Shown here piece after piece: positions 1-8,181 of a DNA stretch of 64,000 nucleotides. Both the position numbers and the translations under genes were made by a program. Source of the DNA: Chitinibacter tainanensis DSM 15459. GTDB lineage: Bacteria; Pseudomonadota; Gammaproteobacteria; Burkholderiales; Chitinibacteraceae. The stretch covers positions 460,009 to 524,008 of the forward strand of contig NZ_KE386951.1 in assembly GCF_000429785.1 (NCBI RefSeq). The letters are read 5' to 3'. The notes beneath the pieces are model-generated. The model ran no database searches and was not told the DNA's origin. It worked only from the letters and a program-made list of their open reading frames with translations. Position 1 is the stretch's first letter. Each line of letters opens with the position of its first letter.

Positions 1-70
1 ACTGGATACCCTGCTGGCTAAGCTCGAGAGCATGCTGGCCGAAGCCCCGAGCAATACCCTTGCAGGGTAA
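1..70 (+). CDS. C-terminal end of an unidentified gene (partial)
   Basis: An open frame enters from the left edge and stops with TAA at 68-70. The visible 22 residues read LDTLLAKLESMLAEAPSNTLAG, a leucine-rich, probably helical tail. Its last codons (Gly and stop) form the left terminus of a 49-bp palindromic repeat (65-113). Too little remains to name a family. The frame could be chance, but it is open, has a plausible amphipathic pattern, and no other frame is better. Confidence 0.4.
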   Translation, partial: LDTLLAKLESMLAEAPSNTLAG

Positions 71-113
71 TGCTTGCTAAGCAATACGCCAAAATGGCTT
101 GCGAGCAATACCC
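65..113. repeat. 49-bp palindromic repeat, copy R1
   Basis: Runs from GGGTAA to ATACCC, exactly 49 bp. The arms GGGTAATGCTTGC and GCGAGCAATACCC pair with few mismatches. An extra ATACCC half-motif lies at 54-59, five bases upstream. The left terminus overlaps the stop codon of the partial gene at 1-70. Confidence 0.75.
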
Positions 114-128
114 TGATATTTTGAAAAT

Positions 129-1019
129 TTAGGCCAAGGCTGCCGGTAGTGCCTCGGCCAGAAAATCATACACCGCCCGAATGCGCGCACTGCTGTTGAG
201 CTCACGATGTACCGTGAGCCACAGCGGCAAACGGGGCAGGGGCAAATCGGGTAGCAGCGGCTCAACCTCGGGCGCCGCGCGGCATAAAAATCCGGCCAGA
301 AAACCCACGCCCAAGCCCGCCCGCACTGCCATCCATTGCGCCATCAGATCATCCGAGCGCAGGCCAAAGCGCAGCTGTGCGGTGGGCAGGCCGGCCGCCG
401 CAAAAGCGGCCACCAGTTGATCTTGCTGATCCCCACTAATCAGTGCATGTGTTAATAAATCTGCCACCTCCCGCGGTCGCCCCTGTGCCGCCAGATAGCC
501 TGTCTGGGCGCAAGCCCGCACCGGTACTTCGGCGATTTTGCGCGCGATCAGGCTGGATTGCTGCGGGCGCACCATGCGCAAAGCAATATCGGCCTCGCGG
601 CGCAGCAAATTCGCCTGCGTGTTACTGACCACCAGCTCGATCTCGATGGCCGGATAGCGCTGTTTTAATTGTGCCAGCAGCGCGGGCAACACCAGATACG
701 CCACCGTTTGGCTGGCCGCCAGTCGCACCCGCCCAGCCAGCTCGCGTTCAGCCCCGGTGACCAACCGCCCAAGTTGGCTAGCGCATTCAGCCATGCTGCG
801 GGCGGCAGGCGCCAGATTCAGCGCGGCGGGTGTGGCCACAAGCCCGCGGCCAGTCCGCTCAAACAGCACCACTTGCCAGCGCTGCTCTAGCTCGGCGATA
901 TGCCGGCTCAGGGTTGGCTGGCTAATGCCGCTCGCGCGCGCGGCGCCCATCAGGCTGCCCTGCTCCAGCGCCGCCAGAAACGACTGCACATAATCCCAAG
1001 GAAAATCGTATTCATTCAT
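129..1019 (-). CDS. LysR-family transcriptional regulator
   Basis: A 296-residue protein with the LysR layout: an N-terminal winged helix-turn-helix (about residues 8-66, including the GAARASGISQPTLSRHIAELE stretch) and a substrate-binding effector domain from about residue 92. It is divergent from the nitroreductase-like gene at 1109 with an 89-bp gap, the usual arrangement for a LysR protein controlling its neighbour. The effector cannot be told from sequence. The start at 1019 gives a normal-length N-terminus. It is a typical cytoplasmic DNA-binding protein with nothing missing. Confidence 0.9.
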   Translation of the reverse strand: MNEYDFPWDYVQSFLAALEQGSLMGAARASGISQPTLSRHIAELEQRWQVVLFERTGRGLVATPAALNLAPAARSMAECASQLGRLVTGAERELAGRVRLAASQTVAYLVLPALLAQLKQRYPAIEIELVVSNTQANLLRREADIALRMVRPQQSSLIARKIAEVPVRACAQTGYLAAQGRPREVADLLTHALISGDQQDQLVAAFAAAGLPTAQLRFGLRSDDLMAQWMAVRAGLGVGFLAGFLCRAAPEVEPLLPDLPLPRLPLWLTVHRELNSSARIRAVYDFLAEALPAALA

Positions 1020-1108
1020 TTTTGAATACCTGATTTAAAGTCTTATCCAATTGTGAATAAAACTCTGCCCGCGCACAATCAGCATCACCCTGTTTCGGAG
1101 CCGCCAAC

Positions 1109-2260
1109 ATGAATCGACGTCAATGGTTACGCCTATGCGCCAGCGGAATGCTGGTGGCCACCACCCTGCCCCTCACGGGCTGCAGCACTGCGCTGCCGGC
1201 CGAGGCCATTGCGGCCTGGCAGCCACCGTCCGCCAAGCTGCCGCTGCGCGAATGGGTGCTGGCACACGCCATCCTCGCGCCCAATGCGCATAATCTGCAA
1301 TCCTGGCTGGTGAATCTGGATACGCCGGATACCATTTGGCTGCGACTCGACCCGCAGCGGCTACTGCCGGCAACCGATCCTTATCACCGGCAGCTGGTGA
1401 TGAGCCAGGGCACGTTTTTGGAGCTGCTGGCCATCGCCGCCCAAGAGCGCGGCTATCGTGCGGAGATTACGCCGTTTCCCGCGGGCGAATTCGGGCAAGA
1501 AGTAGGCGACACCCCGATTGCCCGCGTGCGCCTGCTGGCTGATGCCAGCGTACGCCCCGACCCGCTGTTTGCGCAGATTTTGCAGCGGCATACCAATCGC
1601 TCGCTGTATCTCCCGCAAATCCCAACAGCCGCCGCGCTTGCAGCCATTCGCGCCAGCGTGGCGGGCTTGCCCGTCGAAGTGGGGATGGTGGTGGCGGGTG
1701 AGCCCAGCATCGCCGAGCACCGCCGCATTGCGCAGCAGGCGTGGGAAATCGAGCTGAGTACGCCCGCCCCGCTGCTCGAATCCTATCGGGTGCTGCGAGT
1801 AGGGCCGGACGAAATTGCGGCGCACCGCGATGGAATTAGCCTCAATACCCCGCTCATCCGTTTGCTCACCGCCACCGGCCTCTTTGATCGCAGCCGCCCT
1901 TCACCGCCCGAGAGTGCGGCTGTACGTGGGCAGGTGGATGAATTCAATGCCAAGATTGCCAGCACGCAGGCTTTTTTCTGGCTGATCACCCTCGATAATC
2001 GCCGAGCCACCCAATTAGCTGCGGGCCGGGCCTATGTGCGGGCACAGCTGGCCGCCACCGCGCAGGGGCTGGTAATGCACCCGCTGCAACAGGCCTTGCA
2101 AGAATACCCCGAGCAAAGCGGGCCCTACGCGGCAATCCGGCAATTATTGGGGGTGCACGAAGCCGCGCACACGGTGCAAATGTGGGCACGCCTGGGCTAC
2201 GCCCCGCCAGTCGAGCCGTCCCCGCGCCGAGGCTTGGCGGCGCATTTACGCCCAGCCTAA
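1109..2260 (+). CDS. nitroreductase-family lipoprotein (Acg-like)
   Basis: This 383-residue protein begins with a twin-arginine-like NRRQWLR segment, a hydrophobic stretch and a lipobox LTGC (Cys about 25), so it is probably exported and lipid-anchored. Around residue 55 is APNAHNLQSW, the FMN-contacting signature of the nitroreductase fold. A second conserved stretch, GLVMHPLQQALQEYPE, lies near residue 315, as in Acg-type flavoproteins. A purine-rich ribosome site (TCGGAG, 1095-1100) precedes ATG 1109. It is divergent from a LysR gene that may regulate it. Substrate unknown; FMN binding is a family inference. Confidence 0.8.
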   Translation: MNRRQWLRLCASGMLVATTLPLTGCSTALPAEAIAAWQPPSAKLPLREWVLAHAILAPNAHNLQSWLVNLDTPDTIWLRLDPQRLLPATDPYHRQLVMSQGTFLELLAIAAQERGYRAEITPFPAGEFGQEVGDTPIARVRLLADASVRPDPLFAQILQRHTNRSLYLPQIPTAAALAAIRASVAGLPVEVGMVVAGEPSIAEHRRIAQQAWEIELSTPAPLLESYRVLRVGPDEIAAHRDGISLNTPLIRLLTATGLFDRSRPSPPESAAVRGQVDEFNAKIASTQAFFWLITLDNRRATQLAAGRAYVRAQLAATAQGLVMHPLQQALQEYPEQSGPYAAIRQLLGVHEAAHTVQMWARLGYAPPVEPSPRRGLAAHLRPA

Positions 2261-2310
2261 GCGCCCACCAATAAGGCAAGGGCTAGCGTTCGCGGTAGAC
2301 ATACCCTGCA

Positions 2311-2359
2311 ATGTATATCCTTTAGGCCATTAACGATCATGGGCTTTAGAGCTATACCC
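2311..2359. repeat. 49-bp palindromic repeat, copy R2
   Basis: ATGTATA at the left pairs with TATACCC at the right, exactly 49 bp apart. The left terminus is degenerate (two mismatches to GGGTAT). CCATTAA lies near the conserved inner position. An ATACCC half-motif sits four bases upstream at 2301-2306. It lies in the 245-bp gap downstream of the nitroreductase-like gene. Confidence 0.6.
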
Positions 2360-2404
2360 CTAAGCCAACCCCCACATTACCGCCCGGCGGTCGGCAGCAC
2401 TGGC

Positions 2405-2431
2405 GGCACTTTTATTCACTGCGCGCGTCTA
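2405..2431 (+). promoter_or_regulatory. ECF-sigma-like promoter motif, copy 1
   Basis: GGCACTTTT at 2405-2413 and CGTCTATGC at 2426-2434 are separated so that GGCACT and CGTCTA are 15 bp apart. The same two words with the same spacing occur before the sugar dehydrogenase gene (3228-3254). The GGCAC/CGTCT pattern resembles extracytoplasmic-function sigma-factor promoters. It lies 74 bp upstream of the start at 2506. Confidence 0.45.
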
Positions 2432-2505
2432 TGCTCTGCTGGCCCAGCAGCGCGCGGGCCGGCGAGTTCAGCTAAGCTAAGACCCATTCAGCGCGGGAGT
2501 GAGTG

Positions 2506-3129
2506 ATGAAACTATTAGTCTTCGGTGCCACCGGCGCGGTGGGGCAAGCAGTCTTGCAGCAGGCGCTGGCCGACCCGCGCATTACGGCCGTGATCGCCCC
2601 CACGCGGCGCGCGCTGCCCAGCCATACCAAATTGCTGAATCCGCTGCTCGATTTTGCCCAGCTTCCGCGCGATGCGAGCTGGTGGGCGGCCGATGGGCTG
2701 ATTTGCGCACTGGGCACCACGCGGAAAATCGCCGGCTCACCCGCAGGCTTTGTGGCGGTGGATCGCGATTTGGTGCTGCAAGTGGCCACGCAGGCGCGTC
2801 AGGCCGGGGTGCCTTATCTGGCGCTGAATTCCTCGCTGGGCGCCAGCTTGCAGGGCAATCTGTATTTGCGTACCAAAGCTGAGGCCGAAGCGGGCGTGCG
2901 AGCGCTGGGCTTTCCGCGTTTGCGGATTGTGCGGCCCGCCTTGATTCAGGCAGCGCGAACTCCACCCCGGCGCGCCGAAGCAGTGGGGTTGTTCGTCTGC
3001 GGCCTTCTGGGCCCGCTGATCCCGCGCCGCTATCGGCCAGTGCAACCCGCGCAAATTGCCGCCGCCCTGCTCAATGGCCTGTTTGCGGCAGAGCCAGGGG
3101 AAGTCATTGTGGAATCCGATCAGCTCTAA
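2506..3129 (+). CDS. NAD(P)-binding Rossmann protein (NmrA/atypical SDR type)
   Basis: A 207-residue protein with the dinucleotide-binding glycine motif GATGAVG at residues 7-13 and a later LNSSLGA segment typical of short NmrA/YwnB-like NAD(P)H-binding proteins. I chose ATG 2506 rather than the GTG three bases upstream because of the ribosome site GGGAG (2495-2499). It sits alone between two 49-bp repeats and shares a promoter-like motif with the next gene. The reaction is unknown; a redox-sensing or electron-transfer epimerase-like role is possible. Confidence 0.75.
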   Translation: MKLLVFGATGAVGQAVLQQALADPRITAVIAPTRRALPSHTKLLNPLLDFAQLPRDASWWAADGLICALGTTRKIAGSPAGFVAVDRDLVLQVATQARQAGVPYLALNSSLGASLQGNLYLRTKAEAEAGVRALGFPRLRIVRPALIQAARTPPRRAEAVGLFVCGLLGPLIPRRYRPVQPAQIAAALLNGLFAAEPGEVIVESDQL

Positions 3130-3135
3130 ACCAAT

Positions 3136-3184
3136 GGGTATAGAGCTGTATGCATAACAAAATATACCTTACAGACCTATACCC
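3136..3184. repeat. 49-bp palindromic repeat, copy R3
   Basis: Perfect termini GGGTATAG and CTATACCC (8-bp arms), exactly 49 bp end to end. It begins seven bases after the stop codon of the gene ending at 3129. Confidence 0.85.
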
Positions 3185-3227
3185 CAGCACACCCCATTAA
3201 ACACACAGTCATCGTTGCGGCCACAGT

Positions 3228-3254
3228 GGCACTTTTTGCGCCGGCCCGCGTCTA
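3228..3254 (+). promoter_or_regulatory. ECF-sigma-like promoter motif, copy 2
   Basis: GGCACTTTT at 3228-3236 and CGTCTATGC at 3249-3257, again with 15 bp between GGCACT and CGTCTA, identical in words and spacing to the motif at 2405-2431. It ends 30 bp before the sugar dehydrogenase start at 3285, a good distance for a promoter. Confidence 0.5.
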
Positions 3255-3284
3255 TGCGGATGAGATATCGCCTCGGAGTTGCGC

Positions 3285-4436
3285 ATGTCACGCCTACTGT
3301 TTGCGGCCGTGCTCGCGGCCATCGCCCTCCCCACGTTACTGCAGCCAGCGCAGGCCGATGTGCTGCGCATCGCCAGCGAAAAACACGCCTTGCAGGTCAG
3401 CATCTTGGCGCAAGGGCTGGCGCATCCGTGGGGGCTGGCGTTTTTGCCCGATGGACGCATGTTGGTCACCGAGCGGTCGGGGCGTTTACGCCTCATTAGC
3501 CGCAGCGGCGAGCTAGACCCACGTAGCATTGGTGGCCTGCCGCCGATTGCGGTAATTGGGCAAGGTGGCCTGCTGGATGTGGCCGTGCACCCAGATTTTG
3601 CCCGCAATCGCTGGGTGTATCTGGCCTACAGCGGCCCCGAAGGTCAGGGCTACGCCACGCAGGTGGTGCGTGGCCGCCTCAGCGAAGGGGCCGCCGGCCC
3701 ACGGCTGGACAATCTGCAGCAGATTTACCGGCAACGGCCGGGCAGCAGCGCCGGCCAGCATTTCGGCGCGCGGCTGGCTTTTGATCCGCAGGGTTTTTTA
3801 TACATTACCCAAGGTGATCGCGGCGACATGCAGCGCGCCCAGCGGCCCGATGATCTGGCCGGCAAAATCATTCGCCTGCATGACGATGGCCGCTTTCCGA
3901 CTGACAACCCCTGGGCCAGCAGCAAAGACGCCCGCGCCATGATCTACAGCCTGGGCAATCGCAATGTGCAAGGCGCAGCCATTCACCCGCGCACGGGCGA
4001 GCTGTGGGCCACCGAACACGGCCCGCAAGGCGGCGACGAGCTCAATATCATTCGCGCCGGGCGCAATTACGGCTGGCCGGTGATTACCTATGGTCGCAAT
4101 TATGGGCTGGGCACAGCCATCGGCGAAGGCACGCACAAAAGCGGCATGACCCAGCCGCAATATCAGTGGACACCGTCCATCGCCCCTTCCGGGCTGGCGT
4201 TTTATCAGGGCAATGCCTTCCCGGCTTGGCGCGGTAATCTGCTGTTGGGCGCGCTGAAATACCAGATGCTGGTGCGGCTAGAGCTCGATGGCGAGCGGGT
4301 GGTGCACGAAGAGCGGCTACTGAAAGATCAGTTTGGCCGCATTCGCGATGTACGGGTGGGGCCGGATGGGCTGGTGTATCTGCTCACCGATGAAGACGAT
4401 GGCAAGCTATTGCAGCTGGCCCCGGCGGCCGATTAA
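3285..4436 (+). CDS. PQQ-dependent aldose sugar dehydrogenase (soluble, secreted)
   Basis: A 383-residue protein with a Sec signal peptide (cleavage expected after PAQA, about residue 24), then the six-bladed propeller family of soluble glucose/sorbosone dehydrogenases and YliI. Visible family features are GLAHPWGLAFLPDG near residue 46, GQGGLLDVAVHPDF near residue 90, GQHFGARLAFDPQG, and ATEHGPQGGDELN near residue 245. The family oxidises aldose sugars in the periplasm using PQQ and calcium. ATG 3285 has the ribosome site CGGAG (3274-3278) six bases upstream. No pqq biosynthesis genes are in the window. Confidence 0.85.
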   Translation: MSRLLFAAVLAAIALPTLLQPAQADVLRIASEKHALQVSILAQGLAHPWGLAFLPDGRMLVTERSGRLRLISRSGELDPRSIGGLPPIAVIGQGGLLDVAVHPDFARNRWVYLAYSGPEGQGYATQVVRGRLSEGAAGPRLDNLQQIYRQRPGSSAGQHFGARLAFDPQGFLYITQGDRGDMQRAQRPDDLAGKIIRLHDDGRFPTDNPWASSKDARAMIYSLGNRNVQGAAIHPRTGELWATEHGPQGGDELNIIRAGRNYGWPVITYGRNYGLGTAIGEGTHKSGMTQPQYQWTPSIAPSGLAFYQGNAFPAWRGNLLLGALKYQMLVRLELDGERVVHEERLLKDQFGRIRDVRVGPDGLVYLLTDEDDGKLLQLAPAAD

Positions 4437-4443
4437 AACGCGG

Positions 4444-5493
4444 CTAGCAAATGCGCGGCAGCTGCTCGCCATTGAGCCAATCCACCATCCGCCGCCCGCC
4501 AAATGCGGTTTCCATCTGCACAAAGGCGTGTTCATCCGCGATCACCTCGCCGATGATCGCCGCATCGCGCCCCAGCGGGTGGCTGCGCATCGCCGCCAGC
4601 AGCGCATCGGCATCGGCGGCGGCGCAATAGGCGACTAGTTTGCCTTCGTTGGCCACATACAGCGGATCTAGCCCCAGCAATTCGCAGGCGGCAGCGACTT
4701 CGCTGCGCACCGGAATAGCCGCCTCTCGGATCACCATGCCGTGGCCACAGGCGTGGGCAAATTCATTCAGCACAGCAGCGAGGCCGCCGCGCGTGGGGTC
4801 GCGCAGCGCGTGCAGCGTGGGCACGGATTCCAGCATCGCCGCCACCAGCGTATGCAGCGCCGCGGTATCGGATTGAATCGTGGTCTCGAAAGTCAGGTTT
4901 TCGCGTTGCGACATAATCGCCACGCCATGATCGCCCAACATACCCGACACCAGTATCTTGTCACCCACCTTGATATTTGATGCTTTCAGGTCAATACCCT
5001 CAGGCATCACCCCCACACCGGTGGTGGTGATAAACACTCCGTCGCCCTTGCCGGCCTCCACCACCTTGGTATCGCCCGTTACAATCGGCACCCCGGCCTC
5101 GCGCGCCGCGGCCGCCATCGAGGCCACAATGCGCTCTAAATCGGCCAGCGCAAAACCCTCTTCCAGAATAAAACCGGCCGACAAATACAGCGGCCGCGCG
5201 CCCATCATCGCCACATCATTGATCGTGCCATGCACCGAGAGGCAGCCGATGTCGCCACCGGCAAAAAACAGCGGCGACACCACATGGCTATCGGTAGCCA
5301 TCACCAGCCGGCCGCCATTGAGGCCAGTCTGCGCCGGTAGCACCGCGCCATCGCCCTGCTCGGCCAAAATGTCATTGGCAAAATGGCGCGCAAACAGCTC
5401 ATCAATCAACTGCGCCATCGCCCGGCCACCGCTACCATGGCTCATATCAACGCGGCCGTTTTTCAAATCGAGGGGGCGGGTGTAGGTTTTCAT
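4444..5493 (-). CDS. hypE: hydrogenase maturation protein HypE
   Basis: HypE (349 residues) dehydrates the carboxamide on its C-terminal cysteine to a thiocyanate, supplying cyanide for the Fe(CN)2CO group of [NiFe] hydrogenases. Visible features are the PurM-like N-terminal SHGSGGRAM (residues 18-26), GGDIGCLSVHGTINDVAMMGA, TGDTKVVE, RDPTRGGLAAVLNEFA, and the essential C-terminal PRIC ending in Cys. It is the last gene of the hyp cluster, separated from hypD by two unrelated AT-rich genes. Length and motifs are complete, so it should be functional. Confidence 0.95.
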   Translation of the reverse strand: MKTYTRPLDLKNGRVDMSHGSGGRAMAQLIDELFARHFANDILAEQGDGAVLPAQTGLNGGRLVMATDSHVVSPLFFAGGDIGCLSVHGTINDVAMMGARPLYLSAGFILEEGFALADLERIVASMAAAAREAGVPIVTGDTKVVEAGKGDGVFITTTGVGVMPEGIDLKASNIKVGDKILVSGMLGDHGVAIMSQRENLTFETTIQSDTAALHTLVAAMLESVPTLHALRDPTRGGLAAVLNEFAHACGHGMVIREAAIPVRSEVAAACELLGLDPLYVANEGKLVAYCAAADADALLAAMRSHPLGRDAAIIGEVIADEHAFVQMETAFGGRRMVDWLNGEQLPRIC

Positions 5494-5534
5494 GGTAGGC
5501 CTGACGAGTATTCAACGATGTAAGGGGTAAAGCG

Positions 5535-5840
5535 TTATTGCTTTAATTCGGCCAGTACGCTCGAAAAATCAATCTCATCCACAGCAAAGCAAAAATCATC
5601 TTTGGCCGTTTTGAGATGCAAATATTGCTTTGCATCTGGCTGGCGATTCTTTTTACGTAGCCAAGTCGATACGACGCCGGCAAGCAGCAAACCTAATGGG
5701 CTACCGATATAGTGATTATCCTGTTGCTCAAGCCGGATCGCGCGCTCTTTGGCAGATTCGTAATCCACCCAATACTGCTTGATGTCGCTACGTTTGAATT
5801 GAAGACTACCGATTTGAATGAATTTATCCTGCATGCTCAT
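5535..5840 (-). CDS. hypothetical small membrane protein between hyp genes
   Basis: A 101-residue protein that I do not recognise. The N-terminal half is polar (MSMQDKFIQIGSLQFKRSDI). A single hydrophobic segment, GSPLGLLLAGVVSTWL, lies around residues 46-61, followed by basic residues (RKKNRQ) and an acidic C-terminus. Base composition is clearly more AT-rich than the flanking hyp genes. It lies 41 bp upstream of hypE in the same direction and 86 bp after the GNAT gene. The Met at 5840 has a GGAAAG site; the Met two codons later is also possible. Confidence 0.6.
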   Translation of the reverse strand: MSMQDKFIQIGSLQFKRSDIKQYWVDYESAKERAIRLEQQDNHYIGSPLGLLLAGVVSTWLRKKNRQPDAKQYLHLKTAKDDFCFAVDEIDFSSVLAELKQ

Positions 5841-5926
5841 GCCTTACTTTCCTAAAGTGGCAAAAACCCAGTCCAAACACTAACAGAAAAATATCTTAAC
5901 CACAAAAAAAAACCGCAATGGGTCTT

Positions 5927-6712
5927 TTAGCTTAAAATAAAAACCAGATCGCTATTTTCACCCACTTTCACAAATCCGTTTTTAACATACATTGCTTTAG
6001 GCGAGTCATCTTCGCTTGTAGTTAGATAAACGGTATGACAGCCCGCCTGACTAGCGAGGGTGAGTAAATGCTTCAATATAGCCGAGCCAAATCCCTGAGA
6101 TTGTCTGGAAGGAATAACAGCGAGATTCTCAATTTTGGCAATGCCGTCATGGATAAACAATTGTCCAGCACCTATTGCTTGACCATTCTGATAACAAAGA
6201 TAAGCACTTATCGGCCCATTGGCGAGGTAGGCCTCTCCAAGACGCTGGCACCGGCGGATGCAAAAGTCTCTACCCAGCATCGTTTCGTCAAGTTGCAAGT
6301 CGCAATCCAGTAGATCGTCTAACATGCTCGTTTGCTGGATTTGGCGAATACTGCAATCCTGCCGAACTTGCATTAAGGCCAAATCAACCAGAGGAAATAC
6401 GTAAAACCCATTACGAGAATACTGAAAATCACCAGTCAAACTGGATAACAAACCATCACTAGCTACAAAATCGAACACTATTCTGCAGAAATTTCTGCCA
6501 GTTTTACGACATAAAAGTAGTTCTTCACAAATCAATGCCTGCAGCCTAGCAGGCGACATGGTTTTGATGTGCGTGTAATTGTGTGCATACATGGATTCCA
6601 ATTTAGAATCCGAGAAGCGTATTAACTCTGTGCAAACATGGGAATGTGCAAAATTATGCACATAAGCATCTTCGCACTCGAGGATAGATTGATTAATTGA
6701 CACAATTATCAC
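5927..6712 (-). CDS. GNAT-family N-acetyltransferase with an N-terminal extension
   Basis: Of 261 residues, the C-terminal 130 form a GNAT domain. IENLAVIPSRQSQGFGSAILKHLL (from about residue 192) is the acetyl-CoA pyrophosphate loop with its Q-x-x-G-x-G/A pattern, followed by VYLTTSEDDSPKAMYVKNGF. The N-terminal 120 residues match no family I recognise. The start is uncertain: the best candidate is GTG at 6712, with no strong ribosome site. The gene is AT-rich compared with hypD and hypE on either side, which suggests later insertion into the hyp cluster. Substrate unknown. Confidence 0.7.
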   Translation of the reverse strand: MIIVSINQSILECEDAYVHNFAHSHVCTELIRFSDSKLESMYAHNYTHIKTMSPARLQALICEELLLCRKTGRNFCRIVFDFVASDGLLSSLTGDFQYSRNGFYVFPLVDLALMQVRQDCSIRQIQQTSMLDDLLDCDLQLDETMLGRDFCIRRCQRLGEAYLANGPISAYLCYQNGQAIGAGQLFIHDGIAKIENLAVIPSRQSQGFGSAILKHLLTLASQAGCHTVYLTTSEDDSPKAMYVKNGFVKVGENSDLVFILS

Positions 6713-6812
6713 TTTTTAAAATCAGACACACAGAGGGTCAGCCACTCATTAAGAAACACATTTGTACGAATATTGATTGTCATTGAATTTTCTTCGAATT
6801 AAAGCCACATCA

Positions 6813-7928
6813 TCAGACCCTAAACCGCCCATAAGTATAATGCGCCGCGCACGCCCCTTCCGATGAGACCATACACGCGCCTAGCGGATGATCTGGCGTA
6901 CAAACGGTGCCGAAGACTTTGCAATCGGCTGGGCGTTTGTGGCCGCGTAGGATCGCGGCGCATGCGCAGGCTTTGTGGTCGGGCACCTTTAAATAATCAA
7001 TCTGGTAGCGCAATTCGGCGTCGAATTGGGCAAATTCAGCGCGAATTTTCAGCGCGCTATGCGGCACTTCGCCCAGGCCACGCCAATCGAAAGTGTCGCG
7101 CAGCTCAAATACCTGTTCGCATAGCCCTTGCGCTTTGCGATTGCCTTCGCGCGTCACAGCGCGGGTGAATTCGTTTTCGACCTCGGTGCGGCCGGCGTTG
7201 ATTTGCTGGATTAGCATCAAGATTGCCTGCATCACGTCCAGCGGCTCAAAGCCGGCGATGACCACCGGGCGCTGGTAGCGCGCCACAAAGCCTTCGTATT
7301 GCCCCGAGCCGATCACGGTGCTGACGTGGGCGGGGCCGACGAAGCCATCAATCGCCACCGCGGCAGGGTCTTGTTGCGATTCCATGATGTGCACCATCGC
7401 CGCCGGGGTGAGCACGTGATTGCACAGCACGCTGAAATTGGCCAGCTGCAGCCGCTGCGCCTGCAGGATGATGGCGGCAGTGGGGGGCGTGGTGGTTTCG
7501 AAGCCAATCGCGAAAAACACTACGGCGCGGCTGGGATTGTCTTGCGCGATGCGCAGCGCATCGGCGCCGGAATACACCATGCGAATATCCGCGCCCTGCG
7601 CCTTGGCCTTCAGTAGCGACAAGCCGCCGCTGGCCGGTACGCGCAGCGTGTCGGCGTAGGTGCAGAGAATGACATCATGCTGGATGGCCAGTGCAATGGC
7701 GCTATCAATGCGGCCAATCGGCAGCACGCACACCGGGCAGCCCGGGCCGTGGATCAGCCGCACATTGGCGGGGAGCAAATCTTGCAGGCCATAGCGCGAA
7801 ATCGCGTGCGTATGCCCGCCGCAAAACTCCATCAGCCGGTATTCGCGCGCGGGGTTGACGGTGGCGGCAATGGTCTTGGCCAGCCCACGGGCCAGCTCGC
7901 CATCGCGAAATTCAGCAATGTATTTCAT
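6813..7928 (-). CDS. hypD: hydrogenase maturation protein HypD
   Basis: HypD (371 residues) is the [4Fe-4S] scaffold on which, together with HypC, the Fe(CN)2CO unit is assembled. Signature motifs are all present: EFCGGHTHA (about residue 34), GPGCPVCV (about 65), GFETTTPP, and the C-terminal cysteine cluster CACAAILRG, DCKVFG and GACMVSSEGACAAHY. I chose ATG 7928, which gives the standard N-terminus MKYIAEFRD; longer upstream reading runs into hypC. It is seven bases downstream of hypC and probably cotranscribed. Confidence 0.95.
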   Translation of the reverse strand: MKYIAEFRDGELARGLAKTIAATVNPAREYRLMEFCGGHTHAISRYGLQDLLPANVRLIHGPGCPVCVLPIGRIDSAIALAIQHDVILCTYADTLRVPASGGLSLLKAKAQGADIRMVYSGADALRIAQDNPSRAVVFFAIGFETTTPPTAAIILQAQRLQLANFSVLCNHVLTPAAMVHIMESQQDPAAVAIDGFVGPAHVSTVIGSGQYEGFVARYQRPVVIAGFEPLDVMQAILMLIQQINAGRTEVENEFTRAVTREGNRKAQGLCEQVFELRDTFDWRGLGEVPHSALKIRAEFAQFDAELRYQIDYLKVPDHKACACAAILRGHKRPADCKVFGTVCTPDHPLGACMVSSEGACAAHYTYGRFRV

Positions 7929-7935
7929 GCGCGCC

Positions 7936-8181
7936 TCACTGATACGGGGCCGGGTTGCTGGGGTCCAGCTGCGCCATTTGCGCAAACAGCGCCAGCGTTT
8001 GCTCAGCCTCAGCAGGGTCGAGCTTGCCGATGGCAAAGCCCACATGCACGATCAGATAGTCGCCCACCGCGACCTCATCGACCAAGGCAATCGAGATCAC
8101 CTTATGCACGCCGCCGACCTCGATGCGTGCCTCGTCGTTTGCCAGCAGCGCGGTCACCCGCGCCGGTATCGCTAAACACAT
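7936..8181 (-). CDS. hypC: hydrogenase maturation chaperone HypC
   Basis: The 81-residue protein begins MCLAIPARV, the HypC/HybG signature in which Cys2 binds the iron unit and the hydrogenase large subunit. The small beta-barrel continues through VGDYLIVHVGFAIGKLD. The gene overlaps the end of hypF by ten bases, indicating translational coupling, and hypD follows at once. Length is normal for the family. Confidence 0.95.
   Translation of the reverse strand: MCLAIPARVTALLANDEARIEVGGVHKVISIALVDEVAVGDYLIVHVGFAIGKLDPAEAEQTLALFAQMAQLDPSNPAPYQ

Noticed and set aside
4951-4999. CAGTAT to ATACCC at 49 bp inside hypE, preceded by an ATACCC half-motif
   Set aside because: Two terminal mismatches; about 2.4 such matches are expected by chance in 64 kb, and the stretch encodes conserved HypE sequence.
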